64,000 bases of DNA from Pseudomonas sp. MM213 (GTDB lineage: Bacteria; Pseudomonadota; Gammaproteobacteria; Pseudomonadales; Pseudomonadaceae). The translations under genes and the position numbers were made by a program. Position 1 is the first letter of the stretch, and each line of letters opens with the position of its first letter. The notes under the pieces are model-generated. The model was not told where the DNA came from. It ran no database searches and worked only from the letters and a program-made list of their open reading frames with translations. Positions 1-8,382 of the stretch are shown here, piece by piece. The DNA lies in assembly GCF_020423045.1 (NCBI RefSeq), contig NZ_CP081943.1, forward strand, positions 1,674,001 through 1,738,000, read 5' to 3'.

Positions 1-470
1 TGGTTGAACCACATCTGCTCGTCCGCCACCGGTTTGATCGTCGTTTCAACCAGACTGCGTCCGGCATCGCCACGGCGCGGCTGGTCGATCAACCAGGTGG
101 AGAAGCCGCGACGCAGGAAGATGTTCTGAAACCCTTCGCGTCCGTCAGCCGTCGTTTCCCAGGATTTCGCAGACTGCCCCGCGCCATGCCACATGACAAT
201 CGGCAACGGGCGAGCGTCAACCGGGACCTGGTAGAACGCATACACATGGTCGCCATGGTAGCTTTGGCCATCAGACAGGGCAGGCTTGTACGGGTCAAAG
301 ATGCCCGGCTGAGTCTCAACCCTCCCGCCGGCAATCACGCTGCCCTGCTCCTGGATGACCAGCGGACTGCGCTCGTCCGCTTCGGCGACCGCAGAGGTGC
401 ACAGGGCAAAACACAGGGTGCCTGCCTTTGCCAGGGCTGAAACACGATAGAGAATAACGGGATGGGTCAT
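1..470 (-). CDS. Alpha/beta hydrolase, secreted (partial, 3' end outside window)
   Basis: The reading frame starts at ATG 470 on the minus strand and stays open to the window edge (about 156 codons), so the C-terminus is missing. The first 30 residues look like a Sec signal peptide: positively charged start, hydrophobic stretch, and Ala-rich cleavage region before EADERS. After it comes a WHGAGQS segment, which fits the oxyanion-hole strand of an alpha/beta hydrolase, followed by a region rich in aromatic residues and a IDQPRRGDAG segment. The nucleophile elbow lies outside the window, so substrate and catalytic residues cannot be checked. An esterase-like periplasmic or secreted enzyme is the likely role. 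It reads away from the RidA gene to its right, with a REP pair between them. Confidence 0.75.
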   Translation of the reverse strand, partial: MTHPVILYRVSALAKAGTLCFALCTSAVAEADERSPLVIQEQGSVIAGGRVETQPGIFDPYKPALSDGQSYHGDHVYAFYQVPVDARPLPIVMWHGAGQSAKSWETTADGREGFQNIFLRRGFSTWLIDQPRRGDAGRSLVETTIKPVADEQMWFN

Positions 471-598
471 GGGGTGCTCTCGGCGAGAAACGCAGAGAAG
501 CAACTTACCCTCAGACTATTGATTGATAAACAGTACTAATCGGATAGCACTGATACCAAAATCACATAAATGTGATGAGAAAGCCCAACACTTTCCCT

Positions 599-710
599 GT
601 AGGAGCGAGCCTGCTCGCGATGGAGGCCAACGATAACGCGGGCTTTCTGAATAAGCGCGTTGCGCCTGAGTTCATCGCGAGCAATCGAGCGTCGACCGGC
701 TGCTCCTACC
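599..710. repeat. REP pair (degenerate right arm)
   Basis: Starts with TGTAGGAGCGAGCCTGCTCG and ends with an inverted, degenerate copy finishing GCTCCTAC. The right arm carries extra bases (around 685-698) that break the hairpin. This is the Pseudomonas REP/REPIN type that recurs through the window. Confidence 0.8.
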
Positions 711-717
711 ATTTTGC

Positions 718-1098
718 TCAGCCCTTGGCCGCCATCGCGGTCACTTCCACACGCATGCCTTCAACTGCCAGCGAGGCCACGCCCACTGCTGCACGCACCG
801 GCCACGGCTTGGCGAAGAAGCGCTTGTACACCTCGTTGAACGCGGCGCGGTCGGCCATGTCGGTGAGGTAGATGGTCAGGTGCATGACGCGGTCCATGGA
901 ACTGCCGGCGCGCTCCAGCGCAACCTTCAATGCCTGCAACGTGCACTCGCTCTGCAGGGTGATGTCGCCCAGTTCCAGGCTGCCGTCGGCGCGGGTCGGG
1001 ATCTGCGTGGAGACCAGGATGCCGTTGAAGCCGGCCACGTCGGAGGAGATGGAATCCGCGTCGGGATCAGGGGTGAAGGTGATGTCTTGGTTCGCCAT
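718..1098 (-). CDS. RidA/YjgF/YER057c/UK114 family protein
   Basis: A 126-residue protein of the Rid family, which hydrolyses reactive enamine/imine intermediates or takes part in degradation pathways. The C-terminal part keeps the substrate-carboxylate-binding Arg in a P-V-R-A-A-V context, equivalent to Arg105 of E. coli RidA, so imine deaminase chemistry is possible. The MDRVMHLTIYLTDM stretch is the usual family core. It lies 39 bp downstream of, and on the same strand as, the MarR-GNAT gene, so the two probably share a transcript. A second, more divergent Rid protein is encoded across the divergent promoter at 3649. Cytosolic; homotrimer by family. Confidence 0.9.
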   Translation of the reverse strand: MANQDITFTPDPDADSISSDVAGFNGILVSTQIPTRADGSLELGDITLQSECTLQALKVALERAGSSMDRVMHLTIYLTDMADRAAFNEVYKRFFAKPWPVRAAVGVASLAVEGMRVEVTAMAAKG

Positions 1099-1137
1099 GG
1101 GGTTCTCTTGTTCGGGGAAGTAAAAAGTGTGGGGAGT

Positions 1138-2109
1138 TTACAGCTTCACCGGGTGACTTGCGCCTCCCCTGCGGCGGGTGAATTGCTGCTCAGTCACCAC
1201 GCTGCCCCACTGACTGCCTTGCTGTTCGTGGGTCAGCTCAAAACCTGCGGCTTCATAAAGTCGACGCGCGGCGTCCAGGCCCTTGAACGTTGCCAGCTCG
1301 ATCGCCTCGAAGCCGAACCGGTCGCAGAACTCCACCGCCTCGCGCAGCAACTGGCGCCCCACCCCGCCACCACGGCAACCGTCGTCAAGGATGAACCAGC
1401 GCAGGTGGGCCTGGTTATTGCCCAGATCCTGCCCGTCGATGGCAATCGAGCCGACGATGCGATCATTCACTGTCGCCACCCAGAGGTTGTTGCAGGGCTG
1501 GTCCAGACGCCCCACGAACTCAGCGATGCCACTGGCGACCTTGCTCTCGAAAAACTGCCCGAACCCTGAGTGCCTCGCGTAAAAGGCAGCATGCATTTCA
1601 GTCACACGCCCAACGACACCGGGACGGTAACCGACGCAGATCTCGACCGGGTTGCCCGGCGCTTTTCCTTCGCCGGTACGGTGTGCATTCAGGGCGTGGG
1701 CATACGCCGCCAGCCCTTGGGCGACCGCTTGTTGTTGTGATGGATTCAAGTGTTCCAGCGCCGTTTGGACCTGCGTTCGCCCATAAGCATGGATCGCAGT
1801 CACTGTGCGCCGGCCCTGCTTCGTCAATTGCAGGCGCTTGACGCGACCATCGCTGTCGGCGCTCTCCACCAGCTCGCCGGCCTTGATGAGCTTGGCCACC
1901 ATGCGGCTGACACTGGACTTGTCCAGATCGAGCAATTGCACGAGTTGAGCGGCGGTCAGCGCCAGGTGTGCCTCGATCTCCAGCAGCGCGTGTACGGCAG
2001 AAGGTGAGTAGTCGGTCGCCGCCAGCGTGGCGCGCATGAAGCCCAACTCACGCACCATCGTGCGCGACGCAGAGCGGATTTCTTCAACCAGAGCGGGATG
2101 AGTGGTCAC
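1138..2109 (-). CDS. Bifunctional MarR-type regulator / GNAT N-acetyltransferase
   Basis: The N-terminal 150 residues form a MarR winged helix (LTAAQLVQLLDLDKSSVSRM, then the DGRVKRLQLT wing). The C-terminal 150 residues are a GNAT fold with the acetyl-CoA loop GCRGGGVGRQLL. The frame is open to 2184, but GTG at 2109 is the better start: it has a GGGGAGG ribosome site six bases upstream and leaves a conventional MarR N-terminus of 323 residues in total. Fusions of this type are known in proteobacteria and usually control neighbouring genes. It is divergent from the monooxygenase operon, and a MarR-like palindrome lies in the shared promoter at 2132-2146, so it probably controls both sides. 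Whether the acetyltransferase half acts on a small molecule is unknown. Confidence 0.9.
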   Translation of the reverse strand: MTTHPALVEEIRSASRTMVRELGFMRATLAATDYSPSAVHALLEIEAHLALTAAQLVQLLDLDKSSVSRMVAKLIKAGELVESADSDGRVKRLQLTKQGRRTVTAIHAYGRTQVQTALEHLNPSQQQAVAQGLAAYAHALNAHRTGEGKAPGNPVEICVGYRPGVVGRVTEMHAAFYARHSGFGQFFESKVASGIAEFVGRLDQPCNNLWVATVNDRIVGSIAIDGQDLGNNQAHLRWFILDDGCRGGGVGRQLLREAVEFCDRFGFEAIELATFKGLDAARRLYEAAGFELTHEQQGSQWGSVVTEQQFTRRRGGASHPVKL

Positions 2110-2131
2110 TTCAGGCCTCCCCTGAAAATTA

Positions 2132-2146
2132 GTTGCACCATACAAC
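2132..2146. promoter_or_regulatory. Candidate MarR operator
   Basis: GTTGCACCATACAAC is an imperfect palindrome with TTG(C/T)A half-sites in opposite orientation, the pattern commonly bound by MarR dimers. It sits 23 bp upstream of the MarR-GNAT start codon, inside the 207-bp divergent promoter region. Binding is inferred. Confidence 0.4.
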
Positions 2147-2316
2147 CATATTTCAACGCGAGGGTTCAACAGGCGCTGAGTCAAACGCTCTGCATCAGTT
2201 ATTTATACTCAAATGCCAGCTTAATAATATTTTACCGATAACAGGGTCATCCCTAGTCTTGAGCCCAAGAAATGGCAGGCCGTTCGCGACCTAAATCCAA
2301 CTCGAAGGGTATAGAG

Positions 2317-3627
2317 ATGACCACTGAAAAAATAAAAACAGATACGCTGATTGTTGGTGCCGGTCAGGCTGGCGTGGCCATGAGTGAACACCTGAGCAAA
2401 CTCGGCGTGCCGCACCTGGTGCTGGAGCGCAACCGTATCGCCGAACGCTGGCGCACCGGGCGCTGGGATTCGCTGGTGGCGAATGGTCCGGCGTGGCACG
2501 ACCGTTTTCCGGGCCTTGATTTTGACGACCTCAGCCCCGACGAGTTTGCGCCGAAAGAACGCGTGGCCGATTACTTCGAAGCCTACGCGAAGAAATTCAA
2601 CGCGCCGATCCGCACCGGCGTGGACGTGCTGAAAGTTGAACGCAACGTTGGCCGTCCGGGTTTCACCATCGAAACTTCTGAAGGCGTGATCGAGGCCAAC
2701 CGTGTGGTCGCCGCCACCGGGCCTTTCCAGCGGCCGGTGATTCCGCCGATTGCGCCGCAGGATCAGCCTTTCCTGCAAATCCACTCCGCCGATTATCGCA
2801 ACCCGCAGCAGCTGCCTGAAGGCGCAGTGCTGGTGGTTGGCGCCGGTTCGTCCGGCGTGCAGATCGCCGATGAATTGCAGCGGGCCGGCAAGCAGGTTTA
2901 TCTCTCGGTCGGCGCCCACGACCGCCCGCCTCGCGCCTATCGCAACCGTGATTTCTGCTGGTGGCTGGGGGTGCTTGGCGAGTGGGATCAAGCGGCGATG
3001 AAGCCCGGTCGCGAACACGTGACCATCGCGGTCAGCGGCGCACATGGCGGCCGTACGGTGGACTTCCGTGGCCTCGCTCATCGCGGCATGACGCTGGTCG
3101 GCCTGACCCAGGCGTTCAACGGCGGCGTGGCGACCTTCCAGCCAAACCTGGCCGAGAACCTGGCGCGTGGCGACGAAAATTATCTGGCGCTGCTCAACGC
3201 CGCCGACGCCTACATCGAACGCAATGGCCTGGACCTGCCGCAAGAACCGGAAGCGCGCATCACCTTCCCCGATCCGGAGTGCGTGACCCATCCGATTCTT
3301 GAGCTGGACCTGGCCAAGGCCGGCGTGACCTCAATCATCTGGGCCACCGGTTTTGCCACGGACTACAGCTGGCTGAAGGTCGATGCCTTCGACGACAAGG
3401 GCAAGCCGCAGCATCAACGCGGTGTGTCGAGCGAACCGGGGGTGTATTTCCTCGGTTTGCCTTGGCAGTCCCGTCGCGGCTCTTCGTTCATCTGGGGCGT
3501 TTGGCATGACGCCAAGTACGTGGCGGATCACATCGCCATTCAGCGTTCGTACCTCGACTACCACGATGCGGCGCAACGCGAGGCGGAAGTTGTTTCGCTC
3601 GCCCCTAAAAAAACTGTCAGCGCTTAA
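2317..3627 (+). CDS. FAD/NAD(P)H-dependent flavin monooxygenase
   Basis: A 436-residue class-B-like flavoprotein monooxygenase. It has an N-terminal FAD dinucleotide fold (GAGQAG, residues 14-19), an ERW segment near residue 47, a QIHSADYR segment that matches the HSxxY part of the FMO identifying motif, and a second dinucleotide fold (GAGSSG from about residue 175) for NADPH. An upstream in-frame ATG (2272) exists, but ATG 2317 follows an AAGGG ribosome site and gives a normal N-terminus. It is the first gene of the plus-strand operon that continues with a Rid-like protein, DUF1028, an M20 deacylase and an NCS1 permease. It should oxygenate the compound imported by the permease; the substrate is unknown. 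Confidence 0.88.
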   Translation: MTTEKIKTDTLIVGAGQAGVAMSEHLSKLGVPHLVLERNRIAERWRTGRWDSLVANGPAWHDRFPGLDFDDLSPDEFAPKERVADYFEAYAKKFNAPIRTGVDVLKVERNVGRPGFTIETSEGVIEANRVVAATGPFQRPVIPPIAPQDQPFLQIHSADYRNPQQLPEGAVLVVGAGSSGVQIADELQRAGKQVYLSVGAHDRPPRAYRNRDFCWWLGVLGEWDQAAMKPGREHVTIAVSGAHGGRTVDFRGLAHRGMTLVGLTQAFNGGVATFQPNLAENLARGDENYLALLNAADAYIERNGLDLPQEPEARITFPDPECVTHPILELDLAKAGVTSIIWATGFATDYSWLKVDAFDDKGKPQHQRGVSSEPGVYFLGLPWQSRRGSSFIWGVWHDAKYVADHIAIQRSYLDYHDAAQREAEVVSLAPKKTVSA

Positions 3628-3648
3628 GCCATTTTCCAGGAGCTTCAC

Positions 3649-4065
3649 ATGTCCACGCCAACCCATACCCGTATTCGCATGTTCAACACCAAGGAAACCT
3701 ACCCGAACCAGAGCCTGGACAATGACCTGTGCCAGGCGGTCCGCGCTGGCAATACGGTTTATGTCCGTGGCCAGGTCGGGACTGATTTCGAAGGCCGTCT
3801 GGTGGGCCTTGGCGACCCGCGTGCGCAAACCGAGCAAGCCATGCGCAACGTCAAGCAGTTGCTGGAAGAGGCCGGCAGCGACCTCAGTCACATCGTCAAA
3901 ACCACGACTTACCTGATCGATCCGCGGTATCGCGAGCCGGTGTATCAGGAAGTCGGGAAGTGGTTGAAAGGCGTGTTTCCGATTTCGACCGGGTTGGTGG
4001 TGTCGGCGCTGGGGCAGCCGCAGTGGTTGATGGAGATTGACGTGATTGCGGTGATTCCCGAGTAG
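3649..4065 (+). CDS. Rid family protein lacking the catalytic arginine
   Basis: A 138-residue YjgF/Rid fold protein, 21 bp downstream of the monooxygenase, with an AGGAG ribosome site. In the conserved C-terminal segment the sequence is P-I-S-T-G-L, with Ser113 where archetypal RidA has the carboxylate-binding Arg. It therefore belongs to a diverged Rid subfamily and probably does not act as a general 2-aminoacrylate deaminase. Rid-like proteins in catabolic operons (such as RutC) assist turnover of pathway intermediates, and operon membership suggests the same here. Confidence 0.88.
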   Translation: MSTPTHTRIRMFNTKETYPNQSLDNDLCQAVRAGNTVYVRGQVGTDFEGRLVGLGDPRAQTEQAMRNVKQLLEEAGSDLSHIVKTTTYLIDPRYREPVYQEVGKWLKGVFPISTGLVVSALGQPQWLMEIDVIAVIPE

Positions 4066-4071
4066 ACCGAG

Positions 4072-4151
4072 TCGCGGCCTTCGCGAGCAAGCTTCGCTCC
4101 TACAGGTGATCCGGATTTCCTGTAGGAGCGAAGCTTGCTCGCGAAGAGGCC
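4072..4151. repeat. REP pair inside the operon
   Basis: Two inverted copies (CTTCGCGAGCAAGCTTCGCT and its complement) fill most of the gap between the Rid-like gene and the DUF1028 gene. In the mRNA they would form strong hairpins and could lower or protect downstream expression. Confidence 0.85.
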
Positions 4152-4186
4152 CGCCCAGACACCTCATTTGCCAAGGAGTAAAACCC

Positions 4187-4864
4187 ATGACCTTCTCCAT
4201 CGCCGCCCGTTGCCCCGAAACCGGTCAGTTCGGCATCGCCATCAGTTCTTCCAGCATCGCCGTCGGCGCCCGCTGCCCGTGGCTGCTGCCGGGCGTCGGC
4301 GCCGTCTCCACGCAAAACATCACCCTGCCCTCCCTCGGTCCGGACGTCCTCGCCCTGATGGAGCAAGGCCTCGCCCCCTTCGATGCGCTGGACAAGGTCC
4401 TCACGCGCAACGGCTACAGCCAATACCGGCAGATCACCGCCATCGACCACCTCGGCCAGACCGCCCACTTCAGCGGTGCGCAAACCCTGGGCAACCACAA
4501 CGCCGTGTCCGGCGAACAATGTGTGGCCGCCGGCAACATGCTTGCGGACCGGGGCGTGATCGAGGCGATGGTCGAGGCCTTCGAACACGGCGAAGGTCAA
4601 CTCGCCGACCGCCTGCTCGCCGCGATGAAAGCCGCCATCGCCGCTGGTGGCGAAGCCGGGCCGGTGCATTCGGCAGCGATGGTGGTGGTCGGCGAACTGA
4701 CCTGGCCGATCATCAACCTGCGAGTCGACTGGGCGGACAACGATCCAATCGGTCAGCTCGAAAAACTCTGGGATGCCTACCGCCCACAAGTCCAGGACTA
4801 CATCGACCGTGCCCTCGCCCCGGACAAATCCCCCGGCTACGGCGTCGCCGGAGACGACCGATGA
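4187..4864 (+). CDS. DUF1028 protein, Ntn-hydrolase superfamily
   Basis: A 225-residue protein matching DUF1028: TFSIAARCP at the N-terminus, the GIAISSSSIAVGARC strand-turn, and the STQNITLPSLG segment. The family has the Ntn-hydrolase fold and is thought to hydrolyse amides, but its biochemical role is poorly known. ATG 4187 follows AAGGAG; in-frame sequence further upstream is REP DNA. Its stop codon overlaps the start of the M20 gene (ATGA), which indicates translational coupling and a shared pathway. It probably cleaves an amide bond made or exposed by the monooxygenase step. Confidence 0.85.
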   Translation: MTFSIAARCPETGQFGIAISSSSIAVGARCPWLLPGVGAVSTQNITLPSLGPDVLALMEQGLAPFDALDKVLTRNGYSQYRQITAIDHLGQTAHFSGAQTLGNHNAVSGEQCVAAGNMLADRGVIEAMVEAFEHGEGQLADRLLAAMKAAIAAGGEAGPVHSAAMVVVGELTWPIINLRVDWADNDPIGQLEKLWDAYRPQVQDYIDRALAPDKSPGYGVAGDDR

Positions 4865-6012
4865 GCAGCAGCCGCGACGTGCTGCAAACCCTGGTGGCGT
4901 TCGACACCACGAGCCGCGAATCGAACCTGCAGCTCATCGAGTTTGTCCGTGACTACCTCGCAAGTCTCGATGTGCCTTGTGAACTGATCTACAACGAGCA
5001 GCGCAGCAAGGCCAATCTGTTTGCCACGATCGGCCCGGCGGACAAGCCGGGCATCGTGCTCTCGGGACATACCGACGTGGTGCCCGTCGATGGCCAGCCA
5101 TGGACCGTTGCGCCGTTCGAACTGAGCGAGCGCGATGGCAAGTTGTATGGTCGCGGTACGGCGGACATGAAGGGCTACATTGCTTGCGTGCTTGCCCTCG
5201 TTCCGTCCTTGGTAAACGCTTCGCTGAGACTGCCGGTGCACATCGCGCTTTCGTACGATGAAGAAGTCGGCTGCCTCGGTGTACGTTCCTTACTGGCGGA
5301 GCTGGAACAACGCCCGGTCAAACCGATGCTCTGCATCATTGGAGAACCGACTGAGCTGAAACCGGTGCTCGGGCACAAAGGCAAACTGGCGATGCGCTGC
5401 GATATTCATGGCGAAGCGTGCCATTCGGCGTATGCGCCGCTTGGGGTCAATGCCATTGAGTACGCCGCCGAATTGATCGGCGAACTGGGACGAATCGGTA
5501 ACCGACTGAAAGCGCCCGAGCATCACGATGCGCGTTTCGATCCGCCATTTTCCACCGTACAAACCGGTGTGATTTCCGGTGGCAAAGCGTTGAACATTGT
5601 CCCGGCCGATTGCCGGTTCGACTTCGAAATACGCGCGTTGCCCTCGCATGATCCAAGCGAAGTCGCCCAGGAATTGAAAGCCTACGCCGAGCAGCAAGTG
5701 CTGCCGCGAATGCGTGCGGTCAGTGAACAGAGCGAGATTCGCTTCAGTGAGTTGTCGGCGTATCCCGGATTGGCGACGGATGCACACAGCGAAGCGGCTG
5801 AGTTGATCGCTGCATTTTCCGGCTCCAGGGAATTTGGAACAGTGGCCTTTGGCACCGAGGGCGGCCTGTTCGATGCTGCAGGAATTCCCACTGTCGTCTG
5901 TGGCCCCGGCAGCATGGATCAGGGCCATAAACCGGATGAGTTCGTCAGCCTCGAACAATTGAACCGCTGCGATGAAATGCTGCAACGAATGCTCGCGTTC
6001 ATCAGCCTGTAG
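4861..6012 (+). CDS. M20 family deacylase, ArgE-like (acetylornithine deacetylase homologue)
   Basis: A 383-residue zinc-dependent M20 amidohydrolase. Metal and catalytic motifs are visible in order: SGHTDVVPVDG (His and Asp ligand region), GRGTADMKG, SYDEEVGC (general base Glu and ligand), GEPT and the KPDEF C-terminal ligand region. A dimerisation domain with GEACHSA lies between them. ArgE removes acetyl groups from N-acetylornithine, but the context of monooxygenase, DUF1028 and NCS1 permease argues for an N-acyl or N-carbamoyl catabolic intermediate instead. It overlaps the DUF1028 stop codon by four bases. Confidence 0.88.
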   Translation: MSSSRDVLQTLVAFDTTSRESNLQLIEFVRDYLASLDVPCELIYNEQRSKANLFATIGPADKPGIVLSGHTDVVPVDGQPWTVAPFELSERDGKLYGRGTADMKGYIACVLALVPSLVNASLRLPVHIALSYDEEVGCLGVRSLLAELEQRPVKPMLCIIGEPTELKPVLGHKGKLAMRCDIHGEACHSAYAPLGVNAIEYAAELIGELGRIGNRLKAPEHHDARFDPPFSTVQTGVISGGKALNIVPADCRFDFEIRALPSHDPSEVAQELKAYAEQQVLPRMRAVSEQSEIRFSELSAYPGLATDAHSEAAELIAAFSGSREFGTVAFGTEGGLFDAAGIPTVVCGPGSMDQGHKPDEFVSLEQLNRCDEMLQRMLAFISL

Positions 6013-6075
6013 GAGCCAGCTTGCTGGCGATGGCGGTCTCACAATCGCTATCGCCGGCAAGCCGGCTCCTACAGG
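6008..6075. repeat. REP pair
   Basis: CTGTAGGAGCCAGCTTGCTG and an inverted copy begin directly after the M20 stop codon. Confidence 0.85.
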
Positions 6076-6115
6076 TGGCGTGGTGATTCAACGCCCCCGA
6101 ACACCCCAAATAACC

Positions 6116-6209
6116 CTGTAGGAGCCGGCTTGCCGGCGATGGCGGACTAACATTCAACACCTGTGTTGACTGACACTCCGCTATCGCGAGCAGGCTCGCT
6201 CCCACAGGG
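6116..6209. repeat. REP pair
   Basis: A second REP pair 40 bp further on, with arms of two slightly different subtypes (GCCGGCTTGCCGGC on the left, GCGAGCAGGCTCGC on the right). Confidence 0.85.
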
Positions 6210-6376
6210 TTTTTGGGCGACCCGTGGACCTACTTTTTTTAACGTCTGTACCAACAAAACTACTAATTTATCTATCGCTACCCACCGCACATCATCAACT
6301 CCAACAAGAAAAGCGTCGCCCCACGCGGCGCTCACCGAAGTACGTCCACGTACTCAAAATTGCCTTGGAGTCCGTC

Positions 6377-7792
6377 ATGGTTACCGCAGCAACAACCCCC
6401 GCCCCACTCATCGAAAAACACACCATCGGCTACGTGCCACCCGAAGATCGCCACGGCAAAACCCGTGACTTGTTCACCCTCTGGTTTGGCGGCAACATCG
6501 CCCCGCTGCCCATCGTCACCGGCGCCCTCGGCGTGCAGATGTTTCACCTCAACCTGGTGTGGGGCATTGTCGCCATCCTCGTCGGCCACCTGGTCGGCGG
6601 CGTGCTGATGGCACTGCACTCGGCGCAGGGCCCGCAGATGGGCATCCCGCAAATGATCCAGAGCCGCGCCCAGTTCGGTTCCCTCGGCGCGCTGCTGGTG
6701 GTGCTGATCGCCGGCATCATGTACATCGGCTTCTTCGCCTCCAACATCGTCCTCGCCGGCAAGTCCCTGCATGGCGTGGTCGACAGCGTGCCAGTGCCGG
6801 TCGGCATCGTCATCGGTGCCCTCGGTTCCGGCATCATCGGCATCATTGGCTATCGCTTCATCCACGTGCTCAACCGCATCGGCACCTGGGTGCTCGGCGC
6901 GGGTATCGTGCTCGGCTTCGGCTACATCTTCACCCACGTGCAGACCGCCGACTTCCTCACACGCGGCAGCTTCAACATTTCCGGCTGGCTCGCCACCGTG
7001 TCCCTTGCCGCACTCTGGCAGATCGCTTTCGCGCCTTACGTCTCCGACTACTCGCGCTACCTGCCGGCCAACGTGCCCGTCGCCGCAACCTTCTGGACGA
7101 CTTATCTGGGCACTGTGCTCGGCTCCAGCCTCTCGTTCATCTTCGGCGCAGTCGCCGTCCTCGCCACGCCCGTCGGCATGGACACCATGGACGCCGTCAA
7201 ACTCGCCACCGGCTCCATCGGCCCGTTGATGCTCGTGCTGTTCCTGCTCAGCGTCATCAGCCACAACGCCCTCAACCTCTACGGCGCGGTGCTGTCGCTG
7301 ATCACCCTGGTGCAAACCTTCGCCTACCGCTGGATCCCCACCGCCAAAAGCCGCGCCATCCTGTCGATCATCCTCCTCGCCGCCTGCTGCTTTGCCGCCG
7401 TCGGCGCCTCCGCCAACTTCATCGGCCACTTCGTCGACATGGTGCTGGTGTTGCTCGTGGTGTTGGTGCCATGGACCGCGATCAACCTGATCGACTTCTA
7501 CGCCATCCACAAAGGCCAGTACGACATCAATTCGATCTTCAAGGTCGATGGCGGCATCTACGGCCGGTACAACCCGCAGGCACTGTTGGCGTATGCGATC
7601 GGGATCGTGGTGCAGATTCCATTCATGAACACGCCGCTGTACGTCGGGCCGATTTCGCAGCACATCAATGGGGCTGACCTGTCCTGGCTGGTGGGCCTGA
7701 TCATCACCTCGCCGCTCTACTACTGGCTGGCCAATCGCGACACCGCGTACAAGCGCCGACTCTCCATCGGGAAACTGGCCAATAGCCTCTAA
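6377..7792 (+). CDS. NCS1 family purine/pyrimidine permease, CodB-like
   Basis: A 471-residue membrane protein with about twelve hydrophobic segments and the NCS1 N-terminal pattern: RDLFTLWFGGNIAPLP, then the QMGIPQMIQSRAQFG motif. These transporters import nucleobases, hydantoins, allantoin or thiamine-like heterocycles with Na+ or H+. The start is ATG 6377 with GGAG upstream; sequence before it does not resemble the family. It is the last gene of the monooxygenase operon, separated by REP DNA and followed by a rho-independent terminator. It suggests that the pathway substrate is a nitrogen heterocycle or similar compound. Confidence 0.9.
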   Translation: MVTAATTPAPLIEKHTIGYVPPEDRHGKTRDLFTLWFGGNIAPLPIVTGALGVQMFHLNLVWGIVAILVGHLVGGVLMALHSAQGPQMGIPQMIQSRAQFGSLGALLVVLIAGIMYIGFFASNIVLAGKSLHGVVDSVPVPVGIVIGALGSGIIGIIGYRFIHVLNRIGTWVLGAGIVLGFGYIFTHVQTADFLTRGSFNISGWLATVSLAALWQIAFAPYVSDYSRYLPANVPVAATFWTTYLGTVLGSSLSFIFGAVAVLATPVGMDTMDAVKLATGSIGPLMLVLFLLSVISHNALNLYGAVLSLITLVQTFAYRWIPTAKSRAILSIILLAACCFAAVGASANFIGHFVDMVLVLLVVLVPWTAINLIDFYAIHKGQYDINSIFKVDGGIYGRYNPQALLAYAIGIVVQIPFMNTPLYVGPISQHINGADLSWLVGLIITSPLYYWLANRDTAYKRRLSIGKLANSL

Positions 7793-7815
7793 CTCCCCCG
7801 CATTTCAACCTTAAT

Positions 7816-7843
7816 AAAAAACCGCATCAATGCGGTTTTTTAT
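7816..7843 (+). terminator. Rho-independent terminator of the permease operon
   Basis: AAAAACCGCA-TCAA-TGCGGTTTTT forms a perfect ten-pair hairpin running into a T-rich tail, 23 bp after the permease stop. Confidence 0.9.
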
Positions 7844-8382
7844 TGCTTGATCATATTATGCAGCTCCAAGATATTTACTATCACGCATAATAAAAACGCC
7901 AATAAAACCGTTATTGAAAATTTGACATGTCTCAGCAACTTTACACTCTAAGAAAAAATTGATCTGGCTGATTGCAAAATTGTAACGCTGGCGTTGCACC
8001 GCGCCAGTGCCGCTTCAAAAAAACGATATAGGCGCCTGCCTGATTTTGGTGCAAAAATACATATTCTACTCATATTTCCAAACGAAATAAGTTAGTTACC
8101 TTGCTGTTTTTATTAGTATTTTTTATTCGCAATTCACACATTGTCTTTTGGCACCTTCCTTGTAACCCCCACTCTTTATATTGCTGGCGCGAACTGTTCG
8201 AAATTCCTGTTAAAAAAAATGACAGTGCCAGGAAGATGTTTGTCTACACTCTTGGTTCTGCGTTTGCGGACCCGAAAAACACGTTGAACCAAACTGCCGC
8301 TTAGTTAGCCAAATAGAGCAACTGTCGGCCTGTGTGGCATGCCGATGGCCATCCGAAATCCGGGTATATGGGGAACTTACCA
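7844..8382 (+). promoter_or_regulatory. algD: Long AT-rich upstream region of the alginate operon
   Basis: About 540 bp without a convincing gene lie between the terminator and algD, AT-rich compared with the flanking genes. This matches the long regulatory region of algD in other pseudomonads, where AlgU, RpoN, AlgR, AmrZ and IHF act. A short frame at 8101-8304 has no ribosome site or recognisable product. No confident AlgU (GAACTT-16/17-TCTGA) promoter was found; GAACTG at 8191 lacks a matching -10. A sigma-54-like site is listed separately. Confidence 0.6.
8149..8164 (+). promoter_or_regulatory. Possible RpoN (sigma-54) promoter of algD
   Basis: TGGCAC-CTTCC-TTGTA matches the -24/-12 consensus TGGCAC-N5-TTGCA with correct spacing, but the usually invariant GC of the -12 element is GT here. 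It would give a leader of about 205 nt before algD. RpoN effects on algD are known in other pseudomonads. Confidence 0.35.

Noticed and set aside
6332..7663. A 443-codon minus-strand frame opposite the NCS1 permease
   Set aside because: Composition is rich in His, Asp and Glu, as expected for the antisense of a membrane protein gene; the permease frame is clearly real.
8191..8224. AlgU promoter starting at GAACTG
   Set aside because: No TCTGA-like -10 at 16-17 bp; the A-tract there does not fit.
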